A stretch of 64,000 bases of DNA from Bacteroidota bacterium (GCA_018267385.1 JAFDYN010000025.1:39204-103203); one strand, 5' to 3'. Positions 50,059 through 60,858 are shown, counted from the first letter of the stretch. Notes: generated by a model from the sequence alone, not told the origin. Numbers and translations: made by a program.

Positions 50059-52103
50059 TTTACCATCATCTTTTTGGCTATGCTTACCACGGCCTCTGCC
50101 GTCAGTCCATAGTGTTGGAAGAGCTCCTTCTCAGGCGCACTGGCCCCAAACTTTGAAATACCCACCACACGCCCCTTCTCTCCTACCCACTCTCCCCAGC
50201 CCTGCGGGGAGCCGGCCTCGATGGCGATACGCGCGGTGACCGCCGGTGGCAAAACGGAATGGCGGTAGTCCTCCGGCTGCTGGCGGAATAACTCCCAGCT
50301 CGGCATACTCACTACACGGGCGTTGATCTCACTTTTGAGTAGCTGCTGCTGCGCCTCCATCGCGATCTGTACCTCAGAGCCGGTCGCTATGAGTATCACA
50401 TCAGGTAGCACGGGTTGTTCCTTTTCATCTGCACGGTATAGCATCATACGCTGCTCGGCAGATATGACATAGGCCCCGAGCAGCACCCCGCTGGCTGCGC
50501 CTGTATTGATACGGTCAAATATTGGGAGCTTCTGCCGTGAGAGTACCAGCATGGTAGGTCCAGACTTGCGCTCTATAGCTGCCTGCCAGGCGTATACTGT
50601 TTCATTAGCATCGGCCGGTCGTATCAGGCACATATGAGGCATAGCGCGAAAGGACGCAAGGTGCTCGATAGGCTGGTGCGTGGTACCATCTTCGCCCAGA
50701 CCGATGGAGTCATGCGTCATCACATAGATGACGGGCAGCTCCATGATGCAGGCCAGCCGGATAGCGGGACGTGCATAATCCGTGAAGATGAAAAATGTAG
50801 ATGCATAGGGCCTGACCCCGCCGTGCAGCGCCATGCCTGAGCTGGCAGCACACATGACGTGTTCCCTTATGCCCCATGCTATATTTCGATTGCCGTATTG
50901 CCCCGCACCAAAATACCCGGAGCTCTTGATCATCGTCTCCGTAGAGGGCTCCAGGTCACCGCTGCCGCCCATCATCCATGGGAGCTTGTCGGCTACAGCC
51001 TTGAGTACATCTGCAGTCACAGATCGCGTTGCCTTGGGGCCGTCTCCGGGCTTGTAGCCAGGCAGCGCGGCCTTCCATTCATCTGGCAGTGTCTGATCGT
51101 TATATTGACTGTATAGCTTTGCTTCTTCAGGATATTTCTCTTTGTAATCCGTCAGCATCTTTTCCCATTCCTGCTGGGCGGTCTTGCCTTTGTCTATCGC
51201 CTGACTCATATGGACGGCTACATCATCCGGCACCAGAAATTTTGCATCTTCCGGCCAGCCATAAAATTGCTTGGTCAGTCGCACCTCATCCTCTCCCAGA
51301 GGAGAGCCGTGGGCGGATGATTTATCCTGCTTGTGCGGAGAGCCATAGCCTATGTGCGTGCGCAGGATGATCATGGTAGGCCTGTCAGTGGTTTTCTTAG
51401 CCTCGTCATAAGCTGCTGATATCGCGGCGATGTCATTACCTTTATCCCCCAGGTCTATCACATGCCAGTGATAAGCTTCAAAACGTTTGGCTACATCATC
51501 TGAGTAGGTCAGCGCAGTATCTCCCTCAATAGTGATATGGTTGTTATCATATAGGCATATCAATTTGCCCAATCTGAGGTGCCCTGCCAGAGATGCAGCT
51601 TCATGAGATGCCCCCTCCATCAGGTCTCCGTCACTGCAGAAGACATAGGTATAATGATCGATGATATTGTAGCCATCCTTATTAAATATAGCTGAGAGAT
51701 GCGCCTCTGCCATGGCCATACCCACAGCAGTCATGATACCCTGCCCGAGCGGGCCTGTGGTAGTCTCTATGCCGGGAGTGAGGCGATACTCAGGGTGCCC
51801 TGGGGTTATACTTCCCCATTGCCGGAAATTCTTGATATCCTCCAGACTGATGTCATATCCTGTCAGATGCAGCATGGCATACTGCAACATAGAGGCATGA
51901 CCATTGGATAGTACGAAGCGATCTCTGTTGGACCAATGAGGATCTTTGGGATTGAATCGCATATGATTCATCCAGAGCGCATATGCCGCCGGAGCCAGCG
52001 CCATCGGTGTGCCCGGATGCCCGGAGTTTGCTTTTTGCACAGCATCTATGGCCAGGCATCGGATAGTGTTTATGCTCTTGGTGTCTAGTGGGGTTTCATT
52101 CAT
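50055..52103 (-). CDS. tkt: Transketolase
   Basis: 682 residues. Thiamine-diphosphate motifs: GHPGTPMALAPAAYALW at the N-terminus, FCSDGDLMEGASHEAASLAGHL as the GDG-binding site, and VMTHDSIGLGEDGTTHQPIEHLASFRAMP in the second domain. It transfers two-carbon units between sugar phosphates in the non-oxidative pathway. It is the first gene of the seven-gene minus-strand operon. Confidence 0.96.
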   Translation of the reverse strand: MNETPLDTKSINTIRCLAIDAVQKANSGHPGTPMALAPAAYALWMNHMRFNPKDPHWSNRDRFVLSNGHASMLQYAMLHLTGYDISLEDIKNFRQWGSITPGHPEYRLTPGIETTTGPLGQGIMTAVGMAMAEAHLSAIFNKDGYNIIDHYTYVFCSDGDLMEGASHEAASLAGHLRLGKLICLYDNNHITIEGDTALTYSDDVAKRFEAYHWHVIDLGDKGNDIAAISAAYDEAKKTTDRPTMIILRTHIGYGSPHKQDKSSAHGSPLGEDEVRLTKQFYGWPEDAKFLVPDDVAVHMSQAIDKGKTAQQEWEKMLTDYKEKYPEEAKLYSQYNDQTLPDEWKAALPGYKPGDGPKATRSVTADVLKAVADKLPWMMGGSGDLEPSTETMIKSSGYFGAGQYGNRNIAWGIREHVMCAASSGMALHGGVRPYASTFFIFTDYARPAIRLACIMELPVIYVMTHDSIGLGEDGTTHQPIEHLASFRAMPHMCLIRPADANETVYAWQAAIERKSGPTMLVLSRQKLPIFDRINTGAASGVLLGAYVISAEQRMMLYRADEKEQPVLPDVILIATGSEVQIAMEAQQQLLKSEINARVVSMPSWELFRQQPEDYRHSVLPPAVTARIAIEAGSPQGWGEWVGEKGRVVGISKFGASAPEKELFQHYGLTAEAVVSIAKKMMVK

Positions 52104-52215
52104 GGCAGGACATTTAGCACTCTGAAAAGATAGTGGAGTTATTCCTTTTCATCAAATCCCATTCCAAGCGCGGCACTTTAACACTTCTTCCGTATGTGAT
52201 ATCGATCACACCAGA

Positions 52216-52231
52216 TTGGCATGACTTTTTA
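52216..52231 (+). promoter_or_regulatory. Candidate promoter element upstream of the glucan synthase
   Basis: TTGGCATGACTTTTTA lies 48-63 bases before the ATG at 52279. It shares the TTGGCAT box with several other sites in the window; the -12 side is T-rich and ends in TA. Confidence 0.3.
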
Positions 52232-52278
52232 AAAACTATAGTGATTCACCTTCTCACTAATTGTTCTACCCACGTCTG

Positions 52279-55200
52279 ATGAAACTTACTTTTCCAGGAA
52301 ATATTTTTGAGCAACAAGCTGTCACAGAGGAGCCTCTGCGCAGGGAGCTTTTCAGCTCTGAGCAGATGGAGCAGCATGCCCGGTCACTGGCAGCCTCACA
52401 CCAGATTAGCCCAAAGGGCAATGAAGACCGCCTGCTGGGGCGACTGGCAGATAATGAACATCTGCTGCTAGAGGTTCATGCACTGCTCACGCAAACGGTC
52501 AAAAAGAAATACCAGATCACACCTGCTGGAGAATGGCTGCTGGACAATTTCTATCTGATAGAAGAGCAGATACAGATAGCCAAGAAGCACCTGCCAAAAC
52601 TCTACAGTGAGGGCCTGCCTCAACTGGCGAAAGGTCCCTCGGCCGGGCTGCCTCGTGTGTACGATATAGCGCTGGAGATAGTCTCTCACAGTGATGGTCG
52701 GCTGGATATGGAGACAGTCAATAGTTTCCTGCGGGCCTATCAGACAGTCACCCATCTGCGCATAGGAGAGCTGTGGGGAGTGCCCATCATGCTACGGCTG
52801 GCGCTGCTGGAGAACCTGCGCCGTGTCTCCGCCTCTATAGCAGCAGAGCGCATACACCGCAATGAGGCTGACTACTGGTCTAAACTGATGCTCGATACCA
52901 TAGAGAGCAATCCGCGAGATCTCATATTGGTCATCGCGGATATGGCCCGGTCCAATCCACCCCTGCAGCGTTCGTTTGTAGCGGAGATCACACGCCAGCT
53001 CAGGGGCAAGGGACCGAGTGTAGCACAGGCGCTCACATGGCTGGAGGACCGCCTCTCAGAGAGCGGCTATACCAGTGATGAGCTGGTACAGGAGGAAAAC
53101 CAAAAGCAGGCTGCAGACCAGCTCTCAGTGAGCAATGCTATCAATAGCCTTAGGTCCCTCGGCACGATGGATTGGCGAGAGTTTGTAGAGTCCAATAGTG
53201 TAGTAGAGCAGGCCCTGCGCTCAGACCCGGTCTATGTGCAGATGGATTTCTTTACCAGAGACAGGTACCGCCATGTGGTAGAGGCTATCGCAGAGCAATC
53301 TGAGAAGTCTGAGCTGGAGGTAGCCAGGATCGCCTTGTCTCTGGCTGCTACGGAGGGTGCCGGTGGCAGGACCTCACACGTAGGCTACTATCTGATAGGC
53401 AAAGGCCTGGCACAAACTGAGAAACAAGCTGCCCGCAAGATAAGTGTGACAGAGCATGTCAGGCGTCTGCTGGCGCGGCATCCGCTATCTGCCTATCTGA
53501 CTCCCATCATTCTGATCGCTGCAGGTGTGACTGCGGCTATCACCTATGAGGTGTGGCGGCTACAGCCGGAGAAAATTGCACAGATCATTGCATTTGGCAT
53601 TGTGGCCTTCATATCTGCCAGTCAGCTGGCGGTCGCACTGGTCAACTTTATCTGCACGCTGACCGTACGGCCTGATGCGCTGCCACGCATGGACTATGAA
53701 GCGAGCATACCTGATACGGCTGCTACACTGGTAGCCGTGCCATGCATGCTCACCAGTATAGCGGAGGTGGAGCAACTGGCCGAAGCGCTGGAGGTCAGGT
53801 ACCTGGCCAATCAGGACCACAACCTGTACTACGCGCTGCTGTCAGACCTGAAGGATGCCGATAAGGAACACCTGAGTGAAGATGATGAGCTGATCAGTCA
53901 CGCAGTAGCATGTATAGAGAAGCTGAATATAAAATACCGCCACGGCAAGCATGATCTATTCTTCCTCTTTCACCGGCCACGGCTGTGGAATCCTATCGAG
54001 AAAAAATGGATGGGGTATGAAAGAAAAAGGGGCAAGCTATCTGACCTGAATCACCTGCTACGCGGGCATGGCCGTGATAAATTCTCTACTATAGCCGGAG
54101 ACCTGGAGGCGCTGCAGCAGATAGCCTATGTGCTCACGCTGGACGCAGATACACAGCTACCCCGTGACAGCGCATGGAAACTCATAGCCACGATGGCCCA
54201 CCCGCTCAATAAAGCCGTATATGATACCGCCAGGAAACGTGTGACAGAAGGATATGGGATACTCCAGCCGCGGGTCTCTACCAGTATGCCGCGTGAAGAT
54301 AGCTCTCGCTACGCCCATATGAACGGCAATGAACCCGGCATAGATCCATACACACGACTGACCTCAGATGTCTATCAGGATCTGTTTCACCAGGGCTCAT
54401 TTATAGGCAAAGGCCTTTACGATATAGATGTATTTGAAAAGACACTGGATGACAGGTTTCCGGAAAACCGCATCCTGAGCCATGACCTGCTGGAGGGTTG
54501 CTATACACGGTCCGGGCTGCTCACAGATGTACAGCTATATGAAAAATACCCTGCACTCTACAGCACTGATATGAAGCGGCGCCACCGCTGGATACGCGGA
54601 GACTGGCAGATCGCTGCCTGGTGCCTGCCCTGGGTGCCTGATGCCCGGCACAAATGGCATAAAAACCCACTGGACGCGCTCTCCCGCTGGAAGATATTTG
54701 ACAACCTGCGCAGGAGCCTCTTCCCGCCAGCTGTCACCGCGTTGATCATACTGAGCTGGCTGCTGCTGCCGGATGCCGGCTGGTGGACACTGATCGTGAC
54801 GGGCATCATCATCCTGCCGGGACTGCTCAGCAATTTCTGGAGCCTGCTACACAAGCCAAAGGATGTCATACTGCTGCACCATGTGATCGTATCGGGACGC
54901 TCTGCGGGCAATGCCGCCGTGAGCGCGATGTTTGGCGCGATATGCCTGCCGTATGAGGCATTTATGAACCTCGATGCTATACTCCGCTCCTGCTGGCGCA
55001 TGCTTATATCGCGACGCCACCTGCTCGAATGGAACCCATCGAGCTTTGCAGAGCTATCTGCTACCAATAGCCTGGCCGGCTCATACCTCGCTATGATCCT
55101 GGAGCCGCTGACGGCTGTAGCTGTAGCCGTGTACCTAAGTGTCAGAGCCCCGCATGCCCTGTATATAGCCGGACCGATCATTGCACTTTGGCTGACAGCA

Positions 55201-58200
55201 CCGCTCATCACATGGTTTGTGAGCCAGCCTATAGCGCGCAAACTGGCAGAACTGACATATGAGCAGACCATCTTCCTGCAGAAACTGACCCGCAAGACAT
55301 GGGCGTTCTTTGATGAGTTTGTCAATAAGGATGACAACTGGCTGCCACCTGACAACTTTCAGGAGCAGCCCGTATCAGCTATCGCACACCGTACCTCACC
55401 TACCAATATCGGCCTGTCGCTTCTGGCATCGCTGACCGCGTTTGACTTCAGCTATATCACACTGAGTGAGATGCTGGACAGGATAGGTGGTACATTTTCC
55501 TCCCTGCAGAAAATGGAGCGCTTTCACGGGCATCTGTACAATTGGTACGATACGCAAACGCTCACCCCGCTCCGGCCCAGGTACATATCCTCTGTAGATA
55601 GCGGCAACTTCGGAGGCCACCTGCTCACGCTGCGGCAAGGCCTCCTGACGATACCGGACCAGCAGGTCATAGGTGAAAACCTCTTTGAAAGCCTCAGAAA
55701 TACACTGAGGATACTGGCAGACACGGTACACAAAAGGGACTTTGCTGTACTGAAAGAATTTAAGACAGAGCTGGAGTCGATATGCAGTGCGCAGCCGGCT
55801 ACCCTCTATGATACACGCATAGCACTGGAGCGCCTGCTGGCAAAATACGGCAATGTATCAAAGTACCTGCAGACGGATGATGCCAGCAAAACGCACTACT
55901 GGAAGAAAGCACTGGAAACACAGATCACTGCGCCGCTGGAAGAGATGAAGAAGCTCACACCGTGGGTATTTCTCTCGCTCCCGGCAGATGTGCTGGCTAC
56001 TATCCCTATACCCGCCATCCCTACGCTGAGAGATATCTCTATGCTATCCCTATCTACGGCTCATCATAGTGATCAGCCCTGGTTTGAGTCATACAATGCT
56101 GCCGTCATAGCCGGTAGCGATCAGGCCAAGGCATTTATCTCTGCCACAGAGTACCTGGCCGGGCAGTGCGCCGATTTCGCAGACATGGAGTGGGACTTTC
56201 TCTATGACAAAAACAAACGGCTCCTCACCATCGGCTATAATGCTGATGAGCACCGCATGGATAGCAGCTTCTATGACCTCCTCGCCTCAGAGGCCCGGCT
56301 CACAGTCTTTCTCGCTATCGCGCAGGGCAAGATACCACAAGAGAGCTGGTTTGCACTGGGCCGCCTGATCGTAAACGTGAATGGTAACCCCATTCTGCTC
56401 TCATGGAGCGGAAGCATGTTTGAGTATCTGATGCCTATGCTGGTCATGCCCAGCTTTGATAAGACACTGATCAACCAGACGGACAAAACAAGTGTACAGC
56501 GCCAGATACAATACGGTAAAGAGCGCGGCGTGCCATGGGGCATATCTGAGAGCGGCTATAACATGATAGATGCCGCGCAGAACTATCAATACAAGGCATT
56601 TGGCGTACCCGGCCTCGGTCTGAAGAGAGGACTGGGAGAAGACCTCGTCATAGCACCTTACGCCTCTGTCATGGCCCTGATGGTCTCACCTGAACGGGCC
56701 TGTACCAATCTGCAACAGATGGCTACGATGGGGTTTGAAGGTAAGTATGGCATGTATGAAGCGGTGGACTATACACCATCGCGCCTGCCGCGCGGCCAGT
56801 CCTTTGCGCTCGTACAGTCATATATGGCGCACCATCAGGGTATGAGCCTGCTTTCACTTTCCTACCTGCTGCTCAGCCAGCCTATGCAGAAGCGGTTTGA
56901 AGCCGAGCCGCAGTTTCAGGCTACCATGCTACTGCTGGAGGAGCGTATACCAAAGGCTACCTCCTACTACGCACATACCACAGATACTGCAGATGCACAC
57001 TCTATAGTGAGCGGCTCAGAGGTGCGCATCATACGCAATCCGAATACTGCCGTGCCAGAGGTCCAGCTCCTCTCCAATGGCAACTATCACGTCATGGTGA
57101 CCAACGCCGGAAGTGGCTACAGCAAGTGGAAGAACCTGGCAGTGACCAGATGGCGTGAAGACAGCACGTCTGACAACTGGGGTACCTTCTGCTACGTCCG
57201 CGACCTTGAGACAGGCGACTACTGGTCCACTGCGCATCAGCCTACCCTGCGCAAGAGTAAGTATTATGAGGCGGCTTTTTCGCAGGGCCGGGCTGACCTG
57301 CGTGACAGGCAGCAGGACATAGAGATGCACACAGAGATAGTGGTCTCTCCGGAGGATGATATCGAGATGCGCAGGCTCTACCTGATCAATAGGTCCGGCA
57401 GAAAGAAAGTGCTCGATATCACCAGCTATGCCGAGGTGGTCATAGCGCCTCCCGCAGCAGATGCTTCGCACCCTGCCTTCAGCAATCTCTTTGTGCAGAC
57501 AGAGATCCTGAAAGGGCAAAATGCGATCATCTGTACACGCCGCCCACGAGGGGCCAATGACAAAGAACCGTGGATGTTTCACCTGATGAAAGTACACGGT
57601 ACAAAGGCAGTGGAGACGTCATTTGAGACGGACAGGATGCAGTTCATAGGCCGTGGCAATACGGTAGCCAACCCAAAAGCGATGACCTCGGCAGATCCGC
57701 TCTCTGGGAGTCAGGGACCGGTACTGGATCCTATAGTTTCCATACGGCATCAGATAGTACTGGAGGAGGATGAGACAGTGACCGTAGATATGCTGCTGGG
57801 CATAGCCGATACGCGAGAGGGCTGCCAGGGCCTGGTAGATAAATACCAGGACAAGCATCACAAAGACCGCGTATTTGAGCTGGCCTGGACGCACAATCAG
57901 GTAGTGCTGCGCCAGATCAATGCCTCAGAGGCAGAGGCGCAGCTATATAGCCGGATGGCAGGATCTGTACTGTATATGAATCCGGCGCTACGTGCCGAGC
58001 CTGCTACACTCATCAAGAACCGCAAAGGGCAGTCGGGACTGTGGCCATACTCTATATCTGGTGACCTGCCTATCGTACTCCTGCGTGTGGGCGAGAATGC
58101 AAACATAGACCTGATCAGGCAGCTGATACAGGCACATACCTTCTGGCGTATGAAGGGACTGCTGGTAGACCTGGTGATCTGGAATGAAAGCCATGGCGGC

Positions 58201-60858
58201 TACCGGCAGACATTGCAAAACCAGATCACCAGCCTGATAGCCGGCAAGACCACAGAGCAGTCCGGTGGCATCTTTGTGCGAGGGGCAGACCAGGTACCTG
58301 TAGAAGATACAGTGCTGATGCAGACAGTAGCGCGCATCTGCATATCAGGGGCTGACAACTCACTACCAGAGATTATAAACCGCAAGGCACCAGGTAAAGC
58401 GACCATACCCTATCTCATACCTGCGTATGCCCACCAGCCCGCAGATGAGCCGGCCCTGAAGGCAGAGCCTCTGACATTTGACAATGGCTATGGTGGCTTC
58501 TCAGCAGATGCGAGGGAGTATATCATAGACATTTCTGCAGGCAAAACAACTCCCGCCCCATGGGTGAATGTACTGGCCAATCCGGACTTTGGTACGCTGA
58601 TATCTGAGAGCGGGCAGTGCTACACCTGGAGCGAAAATGCACACGAGTACAGGCTGACACCATGGGCCAATGACGCCGTGAGCGATCAGGGCGGAGAGGC
58701 CTTTTATATCCGTGATGAAGAGACAGGCTACTACTGGTCACCGCTGCCTATACTATCTGGTACCAAGGTGCCCTACAGAGTTAGACATGGCTTTGGTTAT
58801 AGTGTCTTTGAGCATACAGAGGCGGGCATACAGTCAGAGGTATGGGTGTATGTAGATCTGGCTGCTACGATCAAGTTTACCGTGATCAAACTAAAGAATA
58901 TCTCGGGCCGGGTGCGCAAACTATCGGTGACCGGCTATGCTGAGTGGGTACTGGGCGACCTGAAGCCGAAGACCTCCATGTACGTCTCTACTGAGGTAGA
59001 TACTGATACCGGTGCCATCCTGGCGCGCAACCCATACAGTATGGAGTTTGCCGACCGCGTGGCCTTCTTTGATACTGATGAAGGCAACAGGAGCTACACC
59101 GGTAGCCGCACCGAGTTTCTGGGTAGGAACTCTACTATACAGCAGCCTGACGCTATGTCGCGACTGCGCCTCTCCGGCAAGATGGGTGTGGGCGCCGATC
59201 CGTGTGCGGCTATCCAGGTCACCTTTGACCTGAGTGAATACCAGAGCAAAGATGTGACCTACCGCCTCGGCGCCGGCAAGCATCATGCAGACGCCGTCAA
59301 TACAATCAGACAGTTCAAAGGCAAAGATATGGCTGCAGAAGCGCTGGACAAAGTGCGCAGCTACTGGGCGCAGGCTATCTCTGCCGTGCAGCTGCAGACA
59401 CCAGATCAAGCTATCAACACGATGGCCAATGGATGGCTCGTGTATCAGGTACTCTCCAGCCGCGTGTGGGCCCGGAGCGGCTTCTATCAGTCGGGAGGTG
59501 CATTTGGCTTTCGTGATCAGCTGCAGGATATCATGGCCCTGCTGTATACAGAGCCCGGCCTGGCCCGCAAACAGATCCTGCTACATGCGTCTAAGCAGTT
59601 TAAGGAGGGAGACGTGCTGCACTGGTGGCATCCGCCGGTAGGGCGGGGTGTACGGACGCGCTGCTCAGATGACTACCTGTGGCTGCCATTTGTGACAGAG
59701 CGATATATCACATGCACCGGAGACCTGTCCATACTAGATGAGACGGTGGCCTTCATAGAGGGCCGACTGCTCAATCCCGGCGAGGAGTCTAACTATGACC
59801 TGCCGGTGGTATCAGGCGAGTCTGCCTCCCTGTATGAGCACTGTCTGCGCGCTATCAGGCATGGTATGCGCTACGGCCAGCATGGGCTGACACTCATGGG
59901 CACCGGCGACTGGAATGATGGCATGGACCAGATAGGCAAGGAAGGCAAAGGTGAGAGTGTCTGGCTGAGCTTCTTCCTGTATGATGTCCTGACCAGGTTC
60001 ACTGCGGTGGCACGCGGGCGAGGAGACGATGAGTTTGCATCAGTATGTGACAAGGAGGCTGCGCTGCTGCGGGAGAATATAGAGAAGAGTGCCTGGGATG
60101 GCGAGTGGTACAGGAGGGCATACTTTGATGATGGGTCTCCGCTGGGCTCTGCTACCAACCCAGAGTGCAAGATAGACTCTATAGCCCAGAGCTGGTCTGT
60201 GATCTCCGGTGCTGCTGATGCGGAGCGTCAGGAGAAGGCACTCGACTCGGCCTATCAGTACCTGGTGAGCCAGCACGATGGCCTGATCAAGCTGCTCGAT
60301 CCGCCGTTTGACAAGTCGGAGCTGGACCCCGGATATATCAAGGGCTACCTGCCCGGCATACGGGAGAATGGTGGCCAGTATACCCATGCGGCTATCTGGC
60401 TGATCATAGCCTTTGCCGAGATGGGGCGCCGTGACCGCGTGGCTGCGCTGCTGGCCATGATCAACCCGCTAAACCACGGCAAGGACGCGGCTCACATAGC
60501 CACCTACAAGGTAGAGCCCTATGTGATAGCGGGTGATGTCTATGCAGGGGCGCACCTGGGCCGCGGTGGCTGGACCTGGTACAGCGGCTCGGCGGGGTGG
60601 TTCTACAGGCTGATCATAGAGTATGTGGTCGGGCTGAGAAAGGAGGGTGACAAGCTCCGCTTCCGCCCATGCGTGCCGGATGAGTGGCAGGCCTTTCACC
60701 TGCAGTACCGGCATGGCAGCAGTACCTATACCATCGCCTTTGCCAATAAGGGTAAGGCAGTAGCCGCAGTCACGCTGGATGGCGCCGCCCTGACAGACCA
60801 GACCATCACACTGGCGGATGACGGCCGCGAGCACCGCGTAGAGGTGACCCTGGGCTGA
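52279..60858 (+). CDS. ndvB: Cyclic beta-1,2-glucan synthase (NdvB/ChvB family)
   Basis: 2859 residues, the usual giant length of this family. Two early helices (about 408-460) precede a GT84 glycosyltransferase domain with a DAD motif (LTLDADTQLPR, about 620-630) and RRHRWIRGDWQ (about 765-775), then further helices (about 800-1000). A glycoamylase-like domain (about 1240-1540; PWGISESGYNMIDAAQNYQYK) and two GH94-type beta domains follow. The C-terminal GH94 catalytic domain has GTGDWNDGMDQIG near 2540, containing the catalytic Asp. It polymerises UDP-glucose into beta-1,2-glucan, and the phosphorylase-like part controls chain length. ATG 52279 is used; the frame starts at a TTG six codons earlier. 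No export ABC transporter is nearby. Confidence 0.93.
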   Translation: MKLTFPGNIFEQQAVTEEPLRRELFSSEQMEQHARSLAASHQISPKGNEDRLLGRLADNEHLLLEVHALLTQTVKKKYQITPAGEWLLDNFYLIEEQIQIAKKHLPKLYSEGLPQLAKGPSAGLPRVYDIALEIVSHSDGRLDMETVNSFLRAYQTVTHLRIGELWGVPIMLRLALLENLRRVSASIAAERIHRNEADYWSKLMLDTIESNPRDLILVIADMARSNPPLQRSFVAEITRQLRGKGPSVAQALTWLEDRLSESGYTSDELVQEENQKQAADQLSVSNAINSLRSLGTMDWREFVESNSVVEQALRSDPVYVQMDFFTRDRYRHVVEAIAEQSEKSELEVARIALSLAATEGAGGRTSHVGYYLIGKGLAQTEKQAARKISVTEHVRRLLARHPLSAYLTPIILIAAGVTAAITYEVWRLQPEKIAQIIAFGIVAFISASQLAVALVNFICTLTVRPDALPRMDYEASIPDTAATLVAVPCMLTSIAEVEQLAEALEVRYLANQDHNLYYALLSDLKDADKEHLSEDDELISHAVACIEKLNIKYRHGKHDLFFLFHRPRLWNPIEKKWMGYERKRGKLSDLNHLLRGHGRDKFSTIAGDLEALQQIAYVLTLDADTQLPRDSAWKLIATMAHPLNKAVYDTARKRVTEGYGILQPRVSTSMPREDSSRYAHMNGNEPGIDPYTRLTSDVYQDLFHQGSFIGKGLYDIDVFEKTLDDRFPENRILSHDLLEGCYTRSGLLTDVQLYEKYPALYSTDMKRRHRWIRGDWQIAAWCLPWVPDARHKWHKNPLDALSRWKIFDNLRRSLFPPAVTALIILSWLLLPDAGWWTLIVTGIIILPGLLSNFWSLLHKPKDVILLHHVIVSGRSAGNAAVSAMFGAICLPYEAFMNLDAILRSCWRMLISRRHLLEWNPSSFAELSATNSLAGSYLAMILEPLTAVAVAVYLSVRAPHALYIAGPIIALWLTAPLITWFVSQPIARKLAELTYEQTIFLQKLTRKTWAFFDEFVNKDDNWLPPDNFQEQPVSAIAHRTSPTNIGLSLLASLTAFDFSYITLSEMLDRIGGTFSSLQKMERFHGHLYNWYDTQTLTPLRPRYISSVDSGNFGGHLLTLRQGLLTIPDQQVIGENLFESLRNTLRILADTVHKRDFAVLKEFKTELESICSAQPATLYDTRIALERLLAKYGNVSKYLQTDDASKTHYWKKALETQITAPLEEMKKLTPWVFLSLPADVLATIPIPAIPTLRDISMLSLSTAHHSDQPWFESYNAAVIAGSDQAKAFISATEYLAGQCADFADMEWDFLYDKNKRLLTIGYNADEHRMDSSFYDLLASEARLTVFLAIAQGKIPQESWFALGRLIVNVNGNPILLSWSGSMFEYLMPMLVMPSFDKTLINQTDKTSVQRQIQYGKERGVPWGISESGYNMIDAAQNYQYKAFGVPGLGLKRGLGEDLVIAPYASVMALMVSPERACTNLQQMATMGFEGKYGMYEAVDYTPSRLPRGQSFALVQSYMAHHQGMSLLSLSYLLLSQPMQKRFEAEPQFQATMLLLEERIPKATSYYAHTTDTADAHSIVSGSEVRIIRNPNTAVPEVQLLSNGNYHVMVTNAGSGYSKWKNLAVTRWREDSTSDNWGTFCYVRDLETGDYWSTAHQPTLRKSKYYEAAFSQGRADLRDRQQDIEMHTEIVVSPEDDIEMRRLYLINRSGRKKVLDITSYAEVVIAPPAADASHPAFSNLFVQTEILKGQNAIICTRRPRGANDKEPWMFHLMKVHGTKAVETSFETDRMQFIGRGNTVANPKAMTSADPLSGSQGPVLDPIVSIRHQIVLEEDETVTVDMLLGIADTREGCQGLVDKYQDKHHKDRVFELAWTHNQVVLRQINASEAEAQLYSRMAGSVLYMNPALRAEPATLIKNRKGQSGLWPYSISGDLPIVLLRVGENANIDLIRQLIQAHTFWRMKGLLVDLVIWNESHGGYRQTLQNQITSLIAGKTTEQSGGIFVRGADQVPVEDTVLMQTVARICISGADNSLPEIINRKAPGKATIPYLIPAYAHQPADEPALKAEPLTFDNGYGGFSADAREYIIDISAGKTTPAPWVNVLANPDFGTLISESGQCYTWSENAHEYRLTPWANDAVSDQGGEAFYIRDEETGYYWSPLPILSGTKVPYRVRHGFGYSVFEHTEAGIQSEVWVYVDLAATIKFTVIKLKNISGRVRKLSVTGYAEWVLGDLKPKTSMYVSTEVDTDTGAILARNPYSMEFADRVAFFDTDEGNRSYTGSRTEFLGRNSTIQQPDAMSRLRLSGKMGVGADPCAAIQVTFDLSEYQSKDVTYRLGAGKHHADAVNTIRQFKGKDMAAEALDKVRSYWAQAISAVQLQTPDQAINTMANGWLVYQVLSSRVWARSGFYQSGGAFGFRDQLQDIMALLYTEPGLARKQILLHASKQFKEGDVLHWWHPPVGRGVRTRCSDDYLWLPFVTERYITCTGDLSILDETVAFIEGRLLNPGEESNYDLPVVSGESASLYEHCLRAIRHGMRYGQHGLTLMGTGDWNDGMDQIGKEGKGESVWLSFFLYDVLTRFTAVARGRGDDEFASVCDKEAALLRENIEKSAWDGEWYRRAYFDDGSPLGSATNPECKIDSIAQSWSVISGAADAERQEKALDSAYQYLVSQHDGLIKLLDPPFDKSELDPGYIKGYLPGIRENGGQYTHAAIWLIIAFAEMGRRDRVAALLAMINPLNHGKDAAHIATYKVEPYVIAGDVYAGAHLGRGGWTWYSGSAGWFYRLIIEYVVGLRKEGDKLRFRPCVPDEWQAFHLQYRHGSSTYTIAFANKGKAVAAVTLDGAALTDQTITLADDGREHRVEVTLG

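Noticed and set aside
54558..55355. 265-codon open frame on the minus strand inside ndvB
   Set aside because: It is a shadow of a continuous 2859-codon gene with recognised motifs on the plus strand at the same place.
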